Part shown: positions 43,246 to 52,478 of the stretch, piece by piece
How the letters are laid out: each line of letters starts with the position of its first letter
Numbering within the stretch: position 1 is the first letter of the stretch
From: Myxococcus guangdongensis
Lineage (GTDB): Bacteria; Myxococcota; Myxococcia; Myxococcales; Myxococcaceae
DNA length: 64,000 nucleotides
Direction: 5' to 3'
Assembly (NCBI RefSeq): GCF_024198255.1
Contig: NZ_JAJVKW010000010.1
Span: 186,001 to 250,000, forward strand
Position numbers and translations under genes: made by a program
The notes under the pieces: model-generated
The model's input: the letters and a program-made list of their open reading frames with translations, nothing else
Databases searched by the model: none
Told to the model about the DNA's origin: nothing

Positions 43246-46035
43246 CTACGGATTCGCGACGCCCCACGACGAAGGACCGATGGCCCAATCCGCCGCAGTG
43301 TTGGTGTCCGTCGCGCTGACGCGGCGGATGGTGACCGTGTCCGGGGTGACCTGTGTCGTCGGAATGTCGTTCCAGTCAGCAGAGACCGCCACCGCCGTAG
43401 GGGTCGACGTGTAGGTGCAGAGCGCGCCACCACAGTCCGCAGGCAGCCACTGTCCCGTAGCCTGGAGGGCCTGCAGGTTCGTGGGGAACGCCGAAGGAGG
43501 AGTTCCGGTCGTGCGTGCGAACGCAGCCGCGTCCTGAATCGCTCCGGAGGCATCCTTGACCAGCAGGAGACGGTTCGAGAACGTGATGCCCGTCGTGCCG
43601 CCCTTGAAGTCCCAGGCGTTGTCGTAGTTCGCCGGCGTTGCGCTCTTGGGGAACTGGTCCTTGGCCGTGGTCTCGCCCACGTACGCAGTGGCCTCGTTGA
43701 TGTGGACGACGATGATGTCGCCCTGGGCCACGGTGACATTCGGGAACGTCAGGAGAGTTGCAGGCGAGTTGATGTCCTGCTGGAGCACCAGACCGTCCGT
43801 GGTTCCACTCTGAAGAACCTGCAGCTCGACCAGGTCTCTGCTGCTCGGCCCGTTCGGCTGAACCTCGGTGATGCGCAACACCGCGACGACACGGAAGCCC
43901 GTGAAGTTCGCCGTGCTGTTCGAGGCAGCCACTCCAACACCCCGCGAGTCCGTCACGGTGTTGGCGACGGTGACCGTGTACGCGGCGCCCGCCGTCTGGT
44001 CCGTCGTGGTCACCGCGACCTGGCGCCCCGTTACCTGGGCGCCCGTGGCCATGAGCCCGTTGGAGAAGGTGAACTGGCTGGCCGCGTTGGTGATGCTGTC
44101 CTGGGCGATGTTCCGGTCGAACGTCAGCGTGACCGTCGTGGCTGCGGTGCCCGCGGCGGCGGTCAGCTTGGGGGCCGGGCACTCGATGATGGTGAAGTCA
44201 GACGCGGCGAACGCCGAAGGCTGGGCGTTGTTGTTGAACCGCCACATGGGGCCCATGAGGCGGAACTGGCAGCCGATGGTGACGTCGAGCGACCGCGCGA
44301 GACTCGTCGGCAGACGGGCCCGCAGGGCGTTCGAAGCGGCAGTCTGGCCCGTTGTGGTGAACGTGAAGCCAATGAAGCCAGCTCCCTGGTCAGTACCACC
44401 ATCAGCGATGGTTCCAGTGAGTGAGACGAACTCGTACTCGTAAGTGTCGAGCCCAGCGACGAGGTCGGTCGCACCAGAGCGGTCAACGACGAGCGAACTC
44501 ACGCCATGTCCCTGGCTGAGACGGGTGAAGTTCGTGACCGTCTTGGCCTCCTTGATCGCGTTGTTGACCGCCTTCTCGGTGACGGTCAGGCTGACGCGGT
44601 CGCCCACGGAAACTTGGCTCAGTGCCGCTGCATCGGTGACCAACATCGCTGGACCATTGGGCTCCGCCTGGAGGAAGAAGCCCACCTGCTCCGAGGCCGC
44701 CTGCCCCGGCACAGCGGGCTTGATGAACGTGACGTACGCACCGTTGATGGGATGGCTGAGAGCACCGGCTGCTGCGGTGAGGAACGTCCTAATCTGTTCG
44801 CTGGTATCCGCCGCCGTCGGGCCCGGAGCCGCCTCGCACGCGTTGCTCGTCGTGTTGCAGACCTGGCTCGCCGCGCAGTGCGCGTTCGTCAGACACTGCA
44901 CGCACGCCGTGCGGTTGTTGCAGACCGGCTTCGTCGGGTCGACACCCGCGCACTGCGCGTCGGTGACGCAGACCTCGCACTGGCCACGGCCGTTGTTGCC
45001 CGTCGTGTCGCAGAAGTCGCGGGCGCTGTCCGGCACGCCGGCGCACTGCTCGTTCGTCGAGCAGCCGCACAGGTAGTTCGCGTTGCAGGCCGGCTTGGTC
45101 GCATCGCAGTGCGCGGTCTGGTCCGCGGTGCACTCGACGCACGCCGTCGGCGTGGTGTCCGTGCGGCAGACCGGGGTCGCCGGGTCGCACGAGGCGTTGT
45201 CCGCGCAGCCCTCGCAGGCGGTGCCCGTGGCGTTGCACGTCTGCTCACCCTGGCAACCCTCGGTGGCGTTGCACACCTTGCACTCACCCGCGCCGTTGTT
45301 GGCCGCCGTGTCGCAGATGTTGGTGGGCGAGGAGCAGCCCAGGTCGGGGCTCGTCGCCGAGTCCATGCAGACCTTGCACGCGCCCGCGCCGTTGTTGGCC
45401 GCCGCGTCGCAGATGGGCGCCGTGGCGGAGCAGCCGTTGTCCTGGCCGTTGCCCGTCGCGGAGTCCGTGCACGCCTTGCAGATGCCCACGCCGTTGTTGC
45501 CGGCGGGGTCGCAAACCGGCGTCTCGGCGGAGCAGCCGTTGTCCTGGCCGCTGCCCGTGGCGGTGTCACGGCACGCCGTGCACACGCCCTTGCCGCTCGC
45601 ACCGGAGGGGTCGCAGATGGGCGCCGTGGCGGAGCAGCCCTGGTCGGTGCCGTTGCCCGTGGCCGTGTCGCGGCAGGTCTTGCACACGCCCGTGCCGGAG
45701 CTCACATCGCAAATCTCACCCGTGGCGCAAGCCGGGCTGCAGGTCACGCCCGCGTCCGGAGTCCCCGAGTCCGGAGTCCCCGAGTCCGGAGTCCCCGAGT
45801 CCGGCGTGCCGGAGTCCGGGGTTCCCGAGTCCGGCGTGCCCGCATCGGGCGTCGGCGGCTGGGTGACGGGCTCCTGCTTGCAGGTGCCGTCCTCACAGAC
45901 CCACTCATTGCCCTCACTCGGTTGGCCATTGTCGGCGCGACAGTCAAACTGGTCGACGCACTCATCTCCACAGCCCGTGCCCAGCGTGACGAACACGGCG
46001 GTCATGAGAGCTGGAAGCCAATTTCGCTTCAGCAT
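43246..46035 (-). CDS. Cys-rich lipoprotein with TPDSG repeats and C-terminal beta domains
   Basis: A 929-residue lipoprotein (VTLGTGC signal) whose ATG at 46035 has GGAGGGG five bases upstream. Order: a short Cys segment; a tandem linker of seven five-residue units (TPDAG/TPDSG); about 330 residues of Cys-rich repeats with six or more copies of a pattern CxAC(R/T)DxATGxGxDxGCSAxxPICD; then a beta-rich region with an OB-like part (ISVGDRVSLTVTEKAV-like), a Big_5-type domain (TLTFDRNIAQDS) and a C-terminal lamin-tail-like domain (LRITEVQPNGPSSRDLVELQVL). Such proteins are typical myxobacterial surface lipoproteins. No enzyme motif is seen. A strong terminator follows. Confidence 0.85.
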   Translation of the reverse strand: MLKRNWLPALMTAVFVTLGTGCGDECVDQFDCRADNGQPSEGNEWVCEDGTCKQEPVTQPPTPDAGTPDSGTPDSGTPDSGTPDSGTPDSGTPDAGVTCSPACATGEICDVSSGTGVCKTCRDTATGNGTDQGCSATAPICDPSGASGKGVCTACRDTATGSGQDNGCSAETPVCDPAGNNGVGICKACTDSATGNGQDNGCSATAPICDAAANNGAGACKVCMDSATSPDLGCSSPTNICDTAANNGAGECKVCNATEGCQGEQTCNATGTACEGCADNASCDPATPVCRTDTTPTACVECTADQTAHCDATKPACNANYLCGCSTNEQCAGVPDSARDFCDTTGNNGRGQCEVCVTDAQCAGVDPTKPVCNNRTACVQCLTNAHCAASQVCNTTSNACEAAPGPTAADTSEQIRTFLTAAAGALSHPINGAYVTFIKPAVPGQAASEQVGFFLQAEPNGPAMLVTDAAALSQVSVGDRVSLTVTEKAVNNAIKEAKTVTNFTRLSQGHGVSSLVVDRSGATDLVAGLDTYEYEFVSLTGTIADGGTDQGAGFIGFTFTTTGQTAASNALRARLPTSLARSLDVTIGCQFRLMGPMWRFNNNAQPSAFAASDFTIIECPAPKLTAAAGTAATTVTLTFDRNIAQDSITNAASQFTFSNGLMATGAQVTGRQVAVTTTDQTAGAAYTVTVANTVTDSRGVGVAASNSTANFTGFRVVAVLRITEVQPNGPSSRDLVELQVLQSGTTDGLVLQQDINSPATLLTFPNVTVAQGDIIVVHINEATAYVGETTAKDQFPKSATPANYDNAWDFKGGTTGITFSNRLLLVKDASGAIQDAAAFARTTGTPPSAFPTNLQALQATGQWLPADCGGALCTYTSTPTAVAVSADWNDIPTTQVTPDTVTIRRVSATDTNTAADWAIGPSSWGVANP
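45748..45852 (-). repeat. Seven tandem 15-bp repeats encoding TPD(S/A)G
   Basis: The in-frame 15-bp unit (plus-strand GGAGTCCCCGAGTCC type) is repeated seven times and encodes a Pro/Asp/Ser linker. It is a slippage-prone coding minisatellite. Confidence 0.85.
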
Positions 46036-46163
46036 GCGGTCCCCTCCATTGGGATGCGACAGGTAGTAACCCCGCCCCATTACACCCGAACCCGGAGAGG
46101 GTCCATTGCGGGGCCCGCGTGACACCGCCATGTCACGCAGGATTCCCTTGAAAAGTCAGGCTT

Positions 46164-47585
46164 TCACGGAGTCTTGCGGGGTGTCTGGCCGCGTTGACCC
46201 GCGTACAAGTCGATGACCTGTGAAATCGCGCTCTGACACACCGCGCAGAAGGGCACGCGGTCGCGGGTGAACATGACGCAGTCGAGCTGGGGTCGGTAAT
46301 ACCCACGCGCCTCGTAGTTCGCTCCCTCGAAGGCACCCACCTTGCCCGAGTACTTCTGGGAGGAGAGGAACTTCTCCTCCCAGTCGCGCTGGGCGATGAA
46401 GAGCGAGTCCATCTCCGACTCCGGCTTGCGCTGGGCGCGGACCTGGCGGCGGCGCTTCTGCACGTCGTTGGAGTGGTTCTCGTAGGCCTCCTTGCCCCAA
46501 GGGGTGGGCAAGGGTGTCCCAGTCGTCACCAGGTGCTTCCACTTGAGCTGCTCGGGGTCCTTGAGGGCGGTGACGTTCTTCTCCCACGGCTCCAGGCGGT
46601 CCTCGCTGGGGACGTAGACGGACTCGGAGGTGTAGTACTCGTCCGCGAGCCCCGCGAAGTGGTGGCCGAACTCGTGGACGAAGACGTAGGGCGCCCACAG
46701 GCTGTCGGACGCCACCGTGCCGTAGAGGCCGAAGATGCCTCCGCCTCCGTAGGTGTTGCCGTTGGACAGGATTTCCACGAACTCGTAGGGCGCGAAGGCG
46801 GACAGCTCGCGGAACGCCTTGTTGTCGAAGGTGAGCACGTAGCGCTCGCTGCCGAACGCGTCATACGTGGTGCCCACGGGCGAGCGCTTGTGGACGCCGG
46901 TGGACGGCCGGGAGATGCCGGACTGCGTGGCGGCGGGGACGAGCCCCCAGACGTTGAAGTCGGCCTTGCGCTCCTTGAAGGGCGAGAAGGTGAAGAGGAT
47001 GTCCACCATCCGCTTGGCGTCCTTCTCGAACTTGCCGCGCTCGGCCTCGGTGTAGCCGTCACCGAGGATGAGCAGGTCCACCTTCTGCTCCGAGGGTCCG
47101 TTCTCCATGAGCTTCAGGAGCGGGCCCGGCGCGGGAGGCGAGGACGGGTCCACGAACATGCCCTTGGGGTCGACGATGAGTGACCACACCTCGCGGAAGG
47201 CGTTGCGTGCATCGCGCTTCTTCACGAGCACCTGCACGGGGCGCTCGGGCGTGGGGAAGCGCAGGGACTCGTGGAAGGTGCGGTTCTCGCTCTTCGCGTC
47301 CGTGGTCAGCTCCCACTCGCCATAGATGGAGGCGAAGCCGCGGGAGAACAGGAGCTGGTTCGTTTCGCGGTCCCTCACCTCGTAGAGGTACTTGCCGAGG
47401 TTGGTGTCATCGATGGTGCGCTGGGGATGTCCCGGCCAGGGCAGCGGCTCGATGACGACCTTGTCGAGGCTGAAGCGCTCCTCGGTGGCGTTACCGGTGT
47501 GGAAGTAATCCACCCGGAGGGTGCGAGGGGCCGCGGCGGAAGCGCTCGTGACCAGCAGCAGGAGGGCAAGTAGGGCTCGCGTCAT
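46164..47585 (-). CDS. M64-family (IgA peptidase-like) secreted metallopeptidase
   Basis: A 473-residue product with a Sec signal peptide (LLALLLLVTSASAAAP). An N-terminal beta domain (RTLRVDYFHTGNATEERFSLDKVV, given in part) is the M64 N-domain. The catalytic domain has DLLILGDGYTEAE and the zinc site H304-EFG-H308 in VFVHEFGHHFAGLADEYY, the family signature. These zinc endopeptidases are secreted; the founding member cleaves IgA. The C-terminal 60 residues contain a Cys cluster (DCVMF, FCAVCQSAI). It lies 130 bp downstream of a PEGA gene on the same strand. Confidence 0.92.
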   Translation of the reverse strand: MTRALLALLLLVTSASAAAPRTLRVDYFHTGNATEERFSLDKVVIEPLPWPGHPQRTIDDTNLGKYLYEVRDRETNQLLFSRGFASIYGEWELTTDAKSENRTFHESLRFPTPERPVQVLVKKRDARNAFREVWSLIVDPKGMFVDPSSPPAPGPLLKLMENGPSEQKVDLLILGDGYTEAERGKFEKDAKRMVDILFTFSPFKERKADFNVWGLVPAATQSGISRPSTGVHKRSPVGTTYDAFGSERYVLTFDNKAFRELSAFAPYEFVEILSNGNTYGGGGIFGLYGTVASDSLWAPYVFVHEFGHHFAGLADEYYTSESVYVPSEDRLEPWEKNVTALKDPEQLKWKHLVTTGTPLPTPWGKEAYENHSNDVQKRRRQVRAQRKPESEMDSLFIAQRDWEEKFLSSQKYSGKVGAFEGANYEARGYYRPQLDCVMFTRDRVPFCAVCQSAISQVIDLYAGQRGQTPRKTP

Positions 47586-47715
47586 GCGCGGCACTCTACG
47601 CCGCGGATGCGAGGCTGGCGCGCCACGTGCGCGAAAGCGCGGCCTTCCTGACGCATGGAGGCATGGCGGGCTCACTCCACGAGTGAGCATCCGCCAGGTC
47701 ATGAAGGCGCGAAAA

Positions 47716-49242
47716 TCAGAAGGTGCCGGAGAGGCTCGCGGAGAAACCGTCACCATCCGTGGCGACTCCCACGGAGACAGGCGGAGGCGCCTCGGCCGAG
47801 GGGGAGAGCAGGAAGAGCACGGCGCCCGTTGCGGCAGCGGCACCGCCACCGACGAGCAGCCCGGTGAGGAGATTGTTCTTCTGCACGAGGGAGTCTCGCA
47901 GGCGCAGGGACTCCTGGTCCGTGGAGCGGATGCGTCCGTTCTCGAGCCGCTTCTCCAAATCGTTCACGTCCTTCTGCGCGAGCAGCCGCACCACGCCCGC
48001 GCCGCCCAGCGCCGCCACGCCTGTACCGAGCAGGACGTAGGACGCCACTCGCAGTCCGGGCGTGGATTGGGAAGCCGTGCCCGTGACGTTCTCCGTGAGC
48101 CGGTCCGGCGCGCTGACATCCAGGCTGTTCCCTGAGGGAGCTCCGTTCTTGTCCGGGGGACTGGGCTGCTCCCACGGTGCGCGACCATTGGAGTTCATCA
48201 CCACGAGGTTGGAAGGGGAGCGTCCCGTGGTCACGAAGTCGACGAGCGCGGAGAGTGCTTCCGCCGGGGCATCCAGTCCCTGGGTCTTGAAGCCACCTTC
48301 ACGGAGCTTCTGGCCACCCTCGACATTGAGCACGGTGGCCGCGAACCACTTGGGCCCGCTGCTGGGGCGCTCCAGGCGTACGACGATGACCTCCTCGACG
48401 CCGAGCGTGCCACCGAGACGGACCGCGTGGCTGAGGGTCCGCTCATCGCTGCCATCGGTCGTGGTGAGGCAGGGGAACGGCGTGGCGATGATGGAGCCTT
48501 CGTAGGCGAGGTCGACGAGCAGCGGCGTGTCCACGCCTTGCGCCTGGATCTGCCGGGGGAAGCTGATGGCGTCGCCCTTCACCACGGTCAAGTCATAGGT
48601 GCCCGCCGGCACATCGAGCGTCATCGGCGACTGGCCCACCTTGAGACCATCCAGATAGACATCCGAGGTCGGCAGGGTGGACCGAATCGAGAGCTTCACC
48701 TTGCGAGTCTGGTTCATCTCCCGACGCAACTTCTCGAAGCCTTGCCGCACCGAGGGCGCGAAGTAGTCGGGGTCAAGCGCGTATGTGGGCTGAAGCCGGA
48801 GCACGTTGCGGAACGCGGTGTCGCTCTCCTTCTGTCGCGTCATGGCCCGGTAGTTGATTCCGTGCAGGAGCTGGGCGCTCACGAAGAGCTTCCGACGTGC
48901 CTCGCCGACGGGGAGCCGGTTGATCTGCTGGAGCGCCTCGTCGACGAGCTGCGCCGCCTTGGCGTTGCGGTTCTCGTAGAAGTGGTCCTGGGCCGAGTCG
49001 AGCTGACGCTGGAGGTCTTCGTAGCTCTTGCTGGGCTGCGGGAAGAGCCGCTCGCTGAAGCCCTCCGCGCTCAGGACGTCCTGCTCGGGGCGGGACACCA
49101 GGGCGCTGAGGAACGCGTTGGCCTGGCTGCCCAGCTCCGCGTCCTTGCAGTCGCCGCTCGCGACGACCATGCGCCGCGGTGCCGCGAGTCCGAGTGCCGG
49201 AAGTGTCGCGATGAGAAAGATGAGGAATCGGAGAGCTGACAT
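47716..49242 (-). CDS. PEGA-domain exported protein with C-terminal membrane spans
   Basis: A 508-residue product with a Sec signal (FLIFLIATLPALGLA). A helical TPR-like part (residues about 60-165, including YEDLQRQLDSAQDHFYENRNA) is followed by a PEGA domain (LPTSDVYLDGLKVGQSPMTLDVPAGTYDL, in part). A Rossmann-like or beta region comes next, then a Pro-rich linker and two C-terminal hydrophobic spans (YVLLGTGVAALGGAGVV, LLTGLLVGGGAAAATGAVLFLL). This layout (TPR-PEGA-two spans) recurs in myxobacterial envelope proteins of unknown role. The start at 49242 gives the signal peptide. Confidence 0.8.
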   Translation of the reverse strand: MSALRFLIFLIATLPALGLAAPRRMVVASGDCKDAELGSQANAFLSALVSRPEQDVLSAEGFSERLFPQPSKSYEDLQRQLDSAQDHFYENRNAKAAQLVDEALQQINRLPVGEARRKLFVSAQLLHGINYRAMTRQKESDTAFRNVLRLQPTYALDPDYFAPSVRQGFEKLRREMNQTRKVKLSIRSTLPTSDVYLDGLKVGQSPMTLDVPAGTYDLTVVKGDAISFPRQIQAQGVDTPLLVDLAYEGSIIATPFPCLTTTDGSDERTLSHAVRLGGTLGVEEVIVVRLERPSSGPKWFAATVLNVEGGQKLREGGFKTQGLDAPAEALSALVDFVTTGRSPSNLVVMNSNGRAPWEQPSPPDKNGAPSGNSLDVSAPDRLTENVTGTASQSTPGLRVASYVLLGTGVAALGGAGVVRLLAQKDVNDLEKRLENGRIRSTDQESLRLRDSLVQKNNLLTGLLVGGGAAAATGAVLFLLSPSAEAPPPVSVGVATDGDGFSASLSGTF

Positions 49243-49312
49243 CGGAAAGGTCCGTGGAGTGGTACCGAGTGGCTGCCAGGATTGGTGCCGAACGTGATGA
49301 CGAGTTCGAAGA

Positions 49313-51112
49313 CTATCGGTTGAAACGACGCACACGCATTCGGGTTCCCGTCCCAGTGCTTTCCTGCCAGGAGAGGATGATTTCGCCGGTGCTCATGCGT
49401 TGAAGCGAATGGAAATTGGTGAGTGCCGAGCCGTCGTTGGCGAAAGAGCTGTCGTCGAGGGACTCCCACTGCTGTCCAGTCCAACGGGCTGTGTGCAGTC
49501 GATGCTTCGGGGAGTTGTTGCCGGTCCAGGTGATAAATGGGGTTCCCGATGCATCTGTTTGAAGTGCCGGGGTCATCATGGTCAGATCTCCCGACAGAGG
49601 CATGATCGTGGGCCCCAGGGGAGTCCAGGTGAAGTCATGCCATTTTGAAGTGGTTACTGCTTCGTGACCGTCGCCTGCCGTGTAGAGCCACGAGAGGATG
49701 GGAGTATCTGAAGGGCCTATTGCCAGGGAGACATAGGGATCTTGGTTGCGTATCTCGAGATCCTCTTGAAAAAGGGGCTCCCATACGTTGTTGATGAACT
49801 GGCTTGCGTGGATGGCGTAGATGTTGAGTGGGTTTTTCGCGATCCAGGCCATCGTGGGGGTATTGTTGCTCGTATATTTCAGGACAGGGGGGTAGGCATC
49901 CTTGGTTTGCTCTTGAATGTTGAAGCAGGTGCCTTGAATGTCCCAGCTGTCTGCACTCCATTCGGCAGCGCAGATGGTTGAGTTCCCTGAGGCATCTCGT
50001 TCTGCCCAGGTGATAGCCGGACGGCCCGACGCAGTCCATGTGAGATAGGGCGCGGTCTTGTAGATCTTGGCATCGTCCTCCTCGATGCTTGTGATCCCCA
50101 TTGCACTCCATTGGGTCCCCGTCCATTGGGAGGCATGAATGCGTGCGCTGTATGGGTTGCGGTTGTGCTCTTGCGTCCAAGCAACTATTGGATGCCCCTC
50201 CGGATTGAGGATGAGTGAAGCCTTGGAGATGCCCGCGATGGATGAAACGGCTACGCCTGAGGGACCATGGTCTATCCATTCGCCATTCGTAAAACGTCTG
50301 ACGCGAAGATGGCTTAGCGATGGCTTGATATCGTGCCACACGGCAATCAAGTTGCCGACGGTATCGAAGGCATAGCTCTCCATCGTTTCGCTGCTGGAGA
50401 GATACGTGCGTGCCCCATCACCAGTTCCCCAATCAATCCAGAACGGCACCACCCAGTCCCAGCCCCGTGACTCAGGCACCAGGCTGTTCCCCGCCAGGTC
50501 CACCACGGACTCGGTGAGCACCAGTCGAACCGGGTTCGACGGCGCATAGCCCTCGCCCGGGGACACCGTCAGCGTCTTCCCATCCCCCGACAGGCCCACC
50601 GTCCGGGGCACCTCCGCGTCACCCACCGTGAGCCGGACCGTGGCGCTCGTCACCGTGTCCGCTCGCATCGGCTCGGAGAACTCCGCCTGGATGGGCGCCT
50701 TCACCCAGACCCTCTGCGCGCCCGGCTCCGGCGACCGCGTCACCAGCCTCGGTGGCGTCCGGTCCACCACCACTTCCCGCGACTCCCCCTCGAACACCGT
50801 CTCCCCGAACACCGTCCGGGTCCGCAGCGTGTGTTCCCCCTCCGCCTCCACCGTCGTGTCCCACGCATACACGTACGGAGGCTCCAGCACCGCGAGCACC
50901 TCTCCGTCCCGGAGCAGCTCCAGCCGGTCCGGGACATGCCCCGCGACCTCCAGCCGGACCTCCAGGACGCCATTCGTATGGGCCACTCCCGCGGGCGCGA
51001 CGATGCGCACCTCACTGTTCACGGGAGTGATTGCCGGCACCTCGATACAGGCCGGCGAGGACAGGAGGACAGCGGCCACCCAGGGCAGCAGGACAGGTCT
51101 TGGAGTGCGCAT
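49313..51112 (-). CDS. Exported Big_5/propeller-like lipoprotein of mixed composition
   Basis: A 599-residue lipoprotein (VLLSSPAC signal; ATG 51112). Residues about 30-120 form an Ig-like domain, then a Big_5-type domain (TPPRLVTRSPEPGAQRVW, AEFSEPMRADTVTSATVRL). Residues about 235-599 hold some seven propeller-like repeats ending in W (ASQWTGTQWSAMG, AEWSADSWDIQG, ASQFINNVWEPL, ARWTGQQWESL). The 3' two-thirds (49313-50400) uses many more A/T third positions than the 5' third and than neighbouring genes, suggesting this part was acquired separately or is under different selection. Function unknown. Confidence 0.78.
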   Translation of the reverse strand: MRTPRPVLLPWVAAVLLSSPACIEVPAITPVNSEVRIVAPAGVAHTNGVLEVRLEVAGHVPDRLELLRDGEVLAVLEPPYVYAWDTTVEAEGEHTLRTRTVFGETVFEGESREVVVDRTPPRLVTRSPEPGAQRVWVKAPIQAEFSEPMRADTVTSATVRLTVGDAEVPRTVGLSGDGKTLTVSPGEGYAPSNPVRLVLTESVVDLAGNSLVPESRGWDWVVPFWIDWGTGDGARTYLSSSETMESYAFDTVGNLIAVWHDIKPSLSHLRVRRFTNGEWIDHGPSGVAVSSIAGISKASLILNPEGHPIVAWTQEHNRNPYSARIHASQWTGTQWSAMGITSIEEDDAKIYKTAPYLTWTASGRPAITWAERDASGNSTICAAEWSADSWDIQGTCFNIQEQTKDAYPPVLKYTSNNTPTMAWIAKNPLNIYAIHASQFINNVWEPLFQEDLEIRNQDPYVSLAIGPSDTPILSWLYTAGDGHEAVTTSKWHDFTWTPLGPTIMPLSGDLTMMTPALQTDASGTPFITWTGNNSPKHRLHTARWTGQQWESLDDSSFANDGSALTNFHSLQRMSTGEIILSWQESTGTGTRMRVRRFNR

Positions 51113-51423
51113 CACGAGACGTCGGTGCAGGCCCCATTCCGTTGCCCACAGGACAGTCCTCCGCACATAGCAGCCCTCCCTCACCCCCTTCAAACCCCCT
51201 GCTTTCAATGGCTTACCCTCGGTCCCTCTCACTGCCGCCCAGGGTGGAAGTCACGCGGACCCATCCCGCGCCGGGACCCCCGTCCGCTTGAGGAAACCGC
51301 TCCGCCGCCCGCCCTCCTGGGGAGCCCCACGGAGCACGGGGCACCACCCGCCTCCATCCCCATCTTGTCCCGAGGGCCTGTCGCCACGGCCGCGACCCCT
51401 CATCCACCGGAGACTTCGCACCC
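51113..51423. other. Divergent spacer, no gene seen
   Basis: About 310 bp between the propeller-like lipoprotein gene and the dehydrogenase gene. It has GGAGA before the plus-strand start. No promoter, RNA gene or repeat could be recognised with confidence. Confidence 0.4.
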
Positions 51424-52428
51424 ATGAAGCGTGCCTGGAAGAACCGCGTCGTCGTCATCACCGGAGCGTCCAGCGGCATCGGCCGCGCCACCGCCCTCGC
51501 TCTCTCCAAGAAGGGCGCCCACCTGGTGCTCGCCGCCCGTCGGGAGGACCCGCTCGAGGACCTCGCCCGTGAGTGCGAGGCCCTCGGCGTCCGCGCCGTC
51601 GCCGTCCCCACCGATGTCTCCGACGCCGCCTCCGTCCAAGCCCTCGCCCAGGAGGCCGTGCGAGCCTTCGGCCGCTTCGATGCGTGGATCAACAACGCCG
51701 GCGTCTACCTGATGGGCAGCCTGGAGGAGACCCCCGACGACGCCTTCCGCCAGCTCATGGAGACCAACTTCTTCGGCACCGTCAGCGGCACCCGCGTCGC
51801 CGTGACGCAGTTCCGCCGCCAGGGCTACGGCACCCTCGTCAACGTCTCCTCCTCCTTCGGCGCCGTCACCGCCCCGTACGTCAGCGCCTACGTCGCCTCC
51901 AAGCACGCCGTGCGCGGCTTCACCGCCTCCGTCCGCCAGGAGCTGCTCGACACCGGCATCCACGTCTGCACCGTCATGCCCGCCGCCATCGACACCCCCC
52001 TGTGGCACCACACCGCCAACTACACCGGCTGGCGCGTGCGCCCCGTCGAGCCCGTCTACACCCCGGAGCGCGTCGCCCGGAGCATCCTCCTCATGCTGCG
52101 AAAGCCCCGCGCCGAGGTCCTCGTCGGCCCCGCTGCCCGCGCCTTCGCCGCCATGCACGGGCTGATGCCGCGCACCTTCGAGCGCACCATGAACGGCGCC
52201 ACCGAGGCCCTCCACTTCGAGAACGAGCGCCAGGGCGCCACCGCCGGCAGCCTCTTCCACCCCATGCCCGAGGGCACCGGGGCGTCCGGCGGCTACCACT
52301 CGAAGGGCCAGCAAGCCCTGCGCCGCCTGCTCTTCGCCGGGGGATTGGTCGCCACGGCCGCCTGGTTGGGGAGGAAGGAGGCCCGAGGGCGGCTCGGTGC
52401 ACGTGTCGCCCACGCACTGGGCGTGTGA
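51424..52428 (+). CDS. Short-chain dehydrogenase/reductase
   Basis: A 334-residue classical SDR: cofactor loop TGASSGIG (13-20), NNAG (90-93), catalytic serine in VNVSSSFG (about 142-144) and YVASK (Y156, K160). The Arg pair after strand 2 (AARRED) suggests NADP preference. The C-terminal 90 residues exceed the usual SDR length and end in a hydrophobic helix (LLFAGGLVATAAWLG), perhaps a membrane tether. The substrate cannot be told from sequence. It lies 50 bp upstream of a diacylglycerol-kinase-like gene on the same strand; both could act on lipids. Confidence 0.92.
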   Translation: MKRAWKNRVVVITGASSGIGRATALALSKKGAHLVLAARREDPLEDLARECEALGVRAVAVPTDVSDAASVQALAQEAVRAFGRFDAWINNAGVYLMGSLEETPDDAFRQLMETNFFGTVSGTRVAVTQFRRQGYGTLVNVSSSFGAVTAPYVSAYVASKHAVRGFTASVRQELLDTGIHVCTVMPAAIDTPLWHHTANYTGWRVRPVEPVYTPERVARSILLMLRKPRAEVLVGPAARAFAAMHGLMPRTFERTMNGATEALHFENERQGATAGSLFHPMPEGTGASGGYHSKGQQALRRLLFAGGLVATAAWLGRKEARGRLGARVAHALGV

Positions 52429-52478
52429 GGCACACATTGTCGTCACGGGGCGAGTCCCTCGCGTCCCGTGACCGGGCC

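Noticed and set aside
45748..45852. Regular short repeats considered as a CRISPR array
   Set aside because: Units are 15 bp with no spacers, and encode in-frame TPDSG inside a lipoprotein gene.
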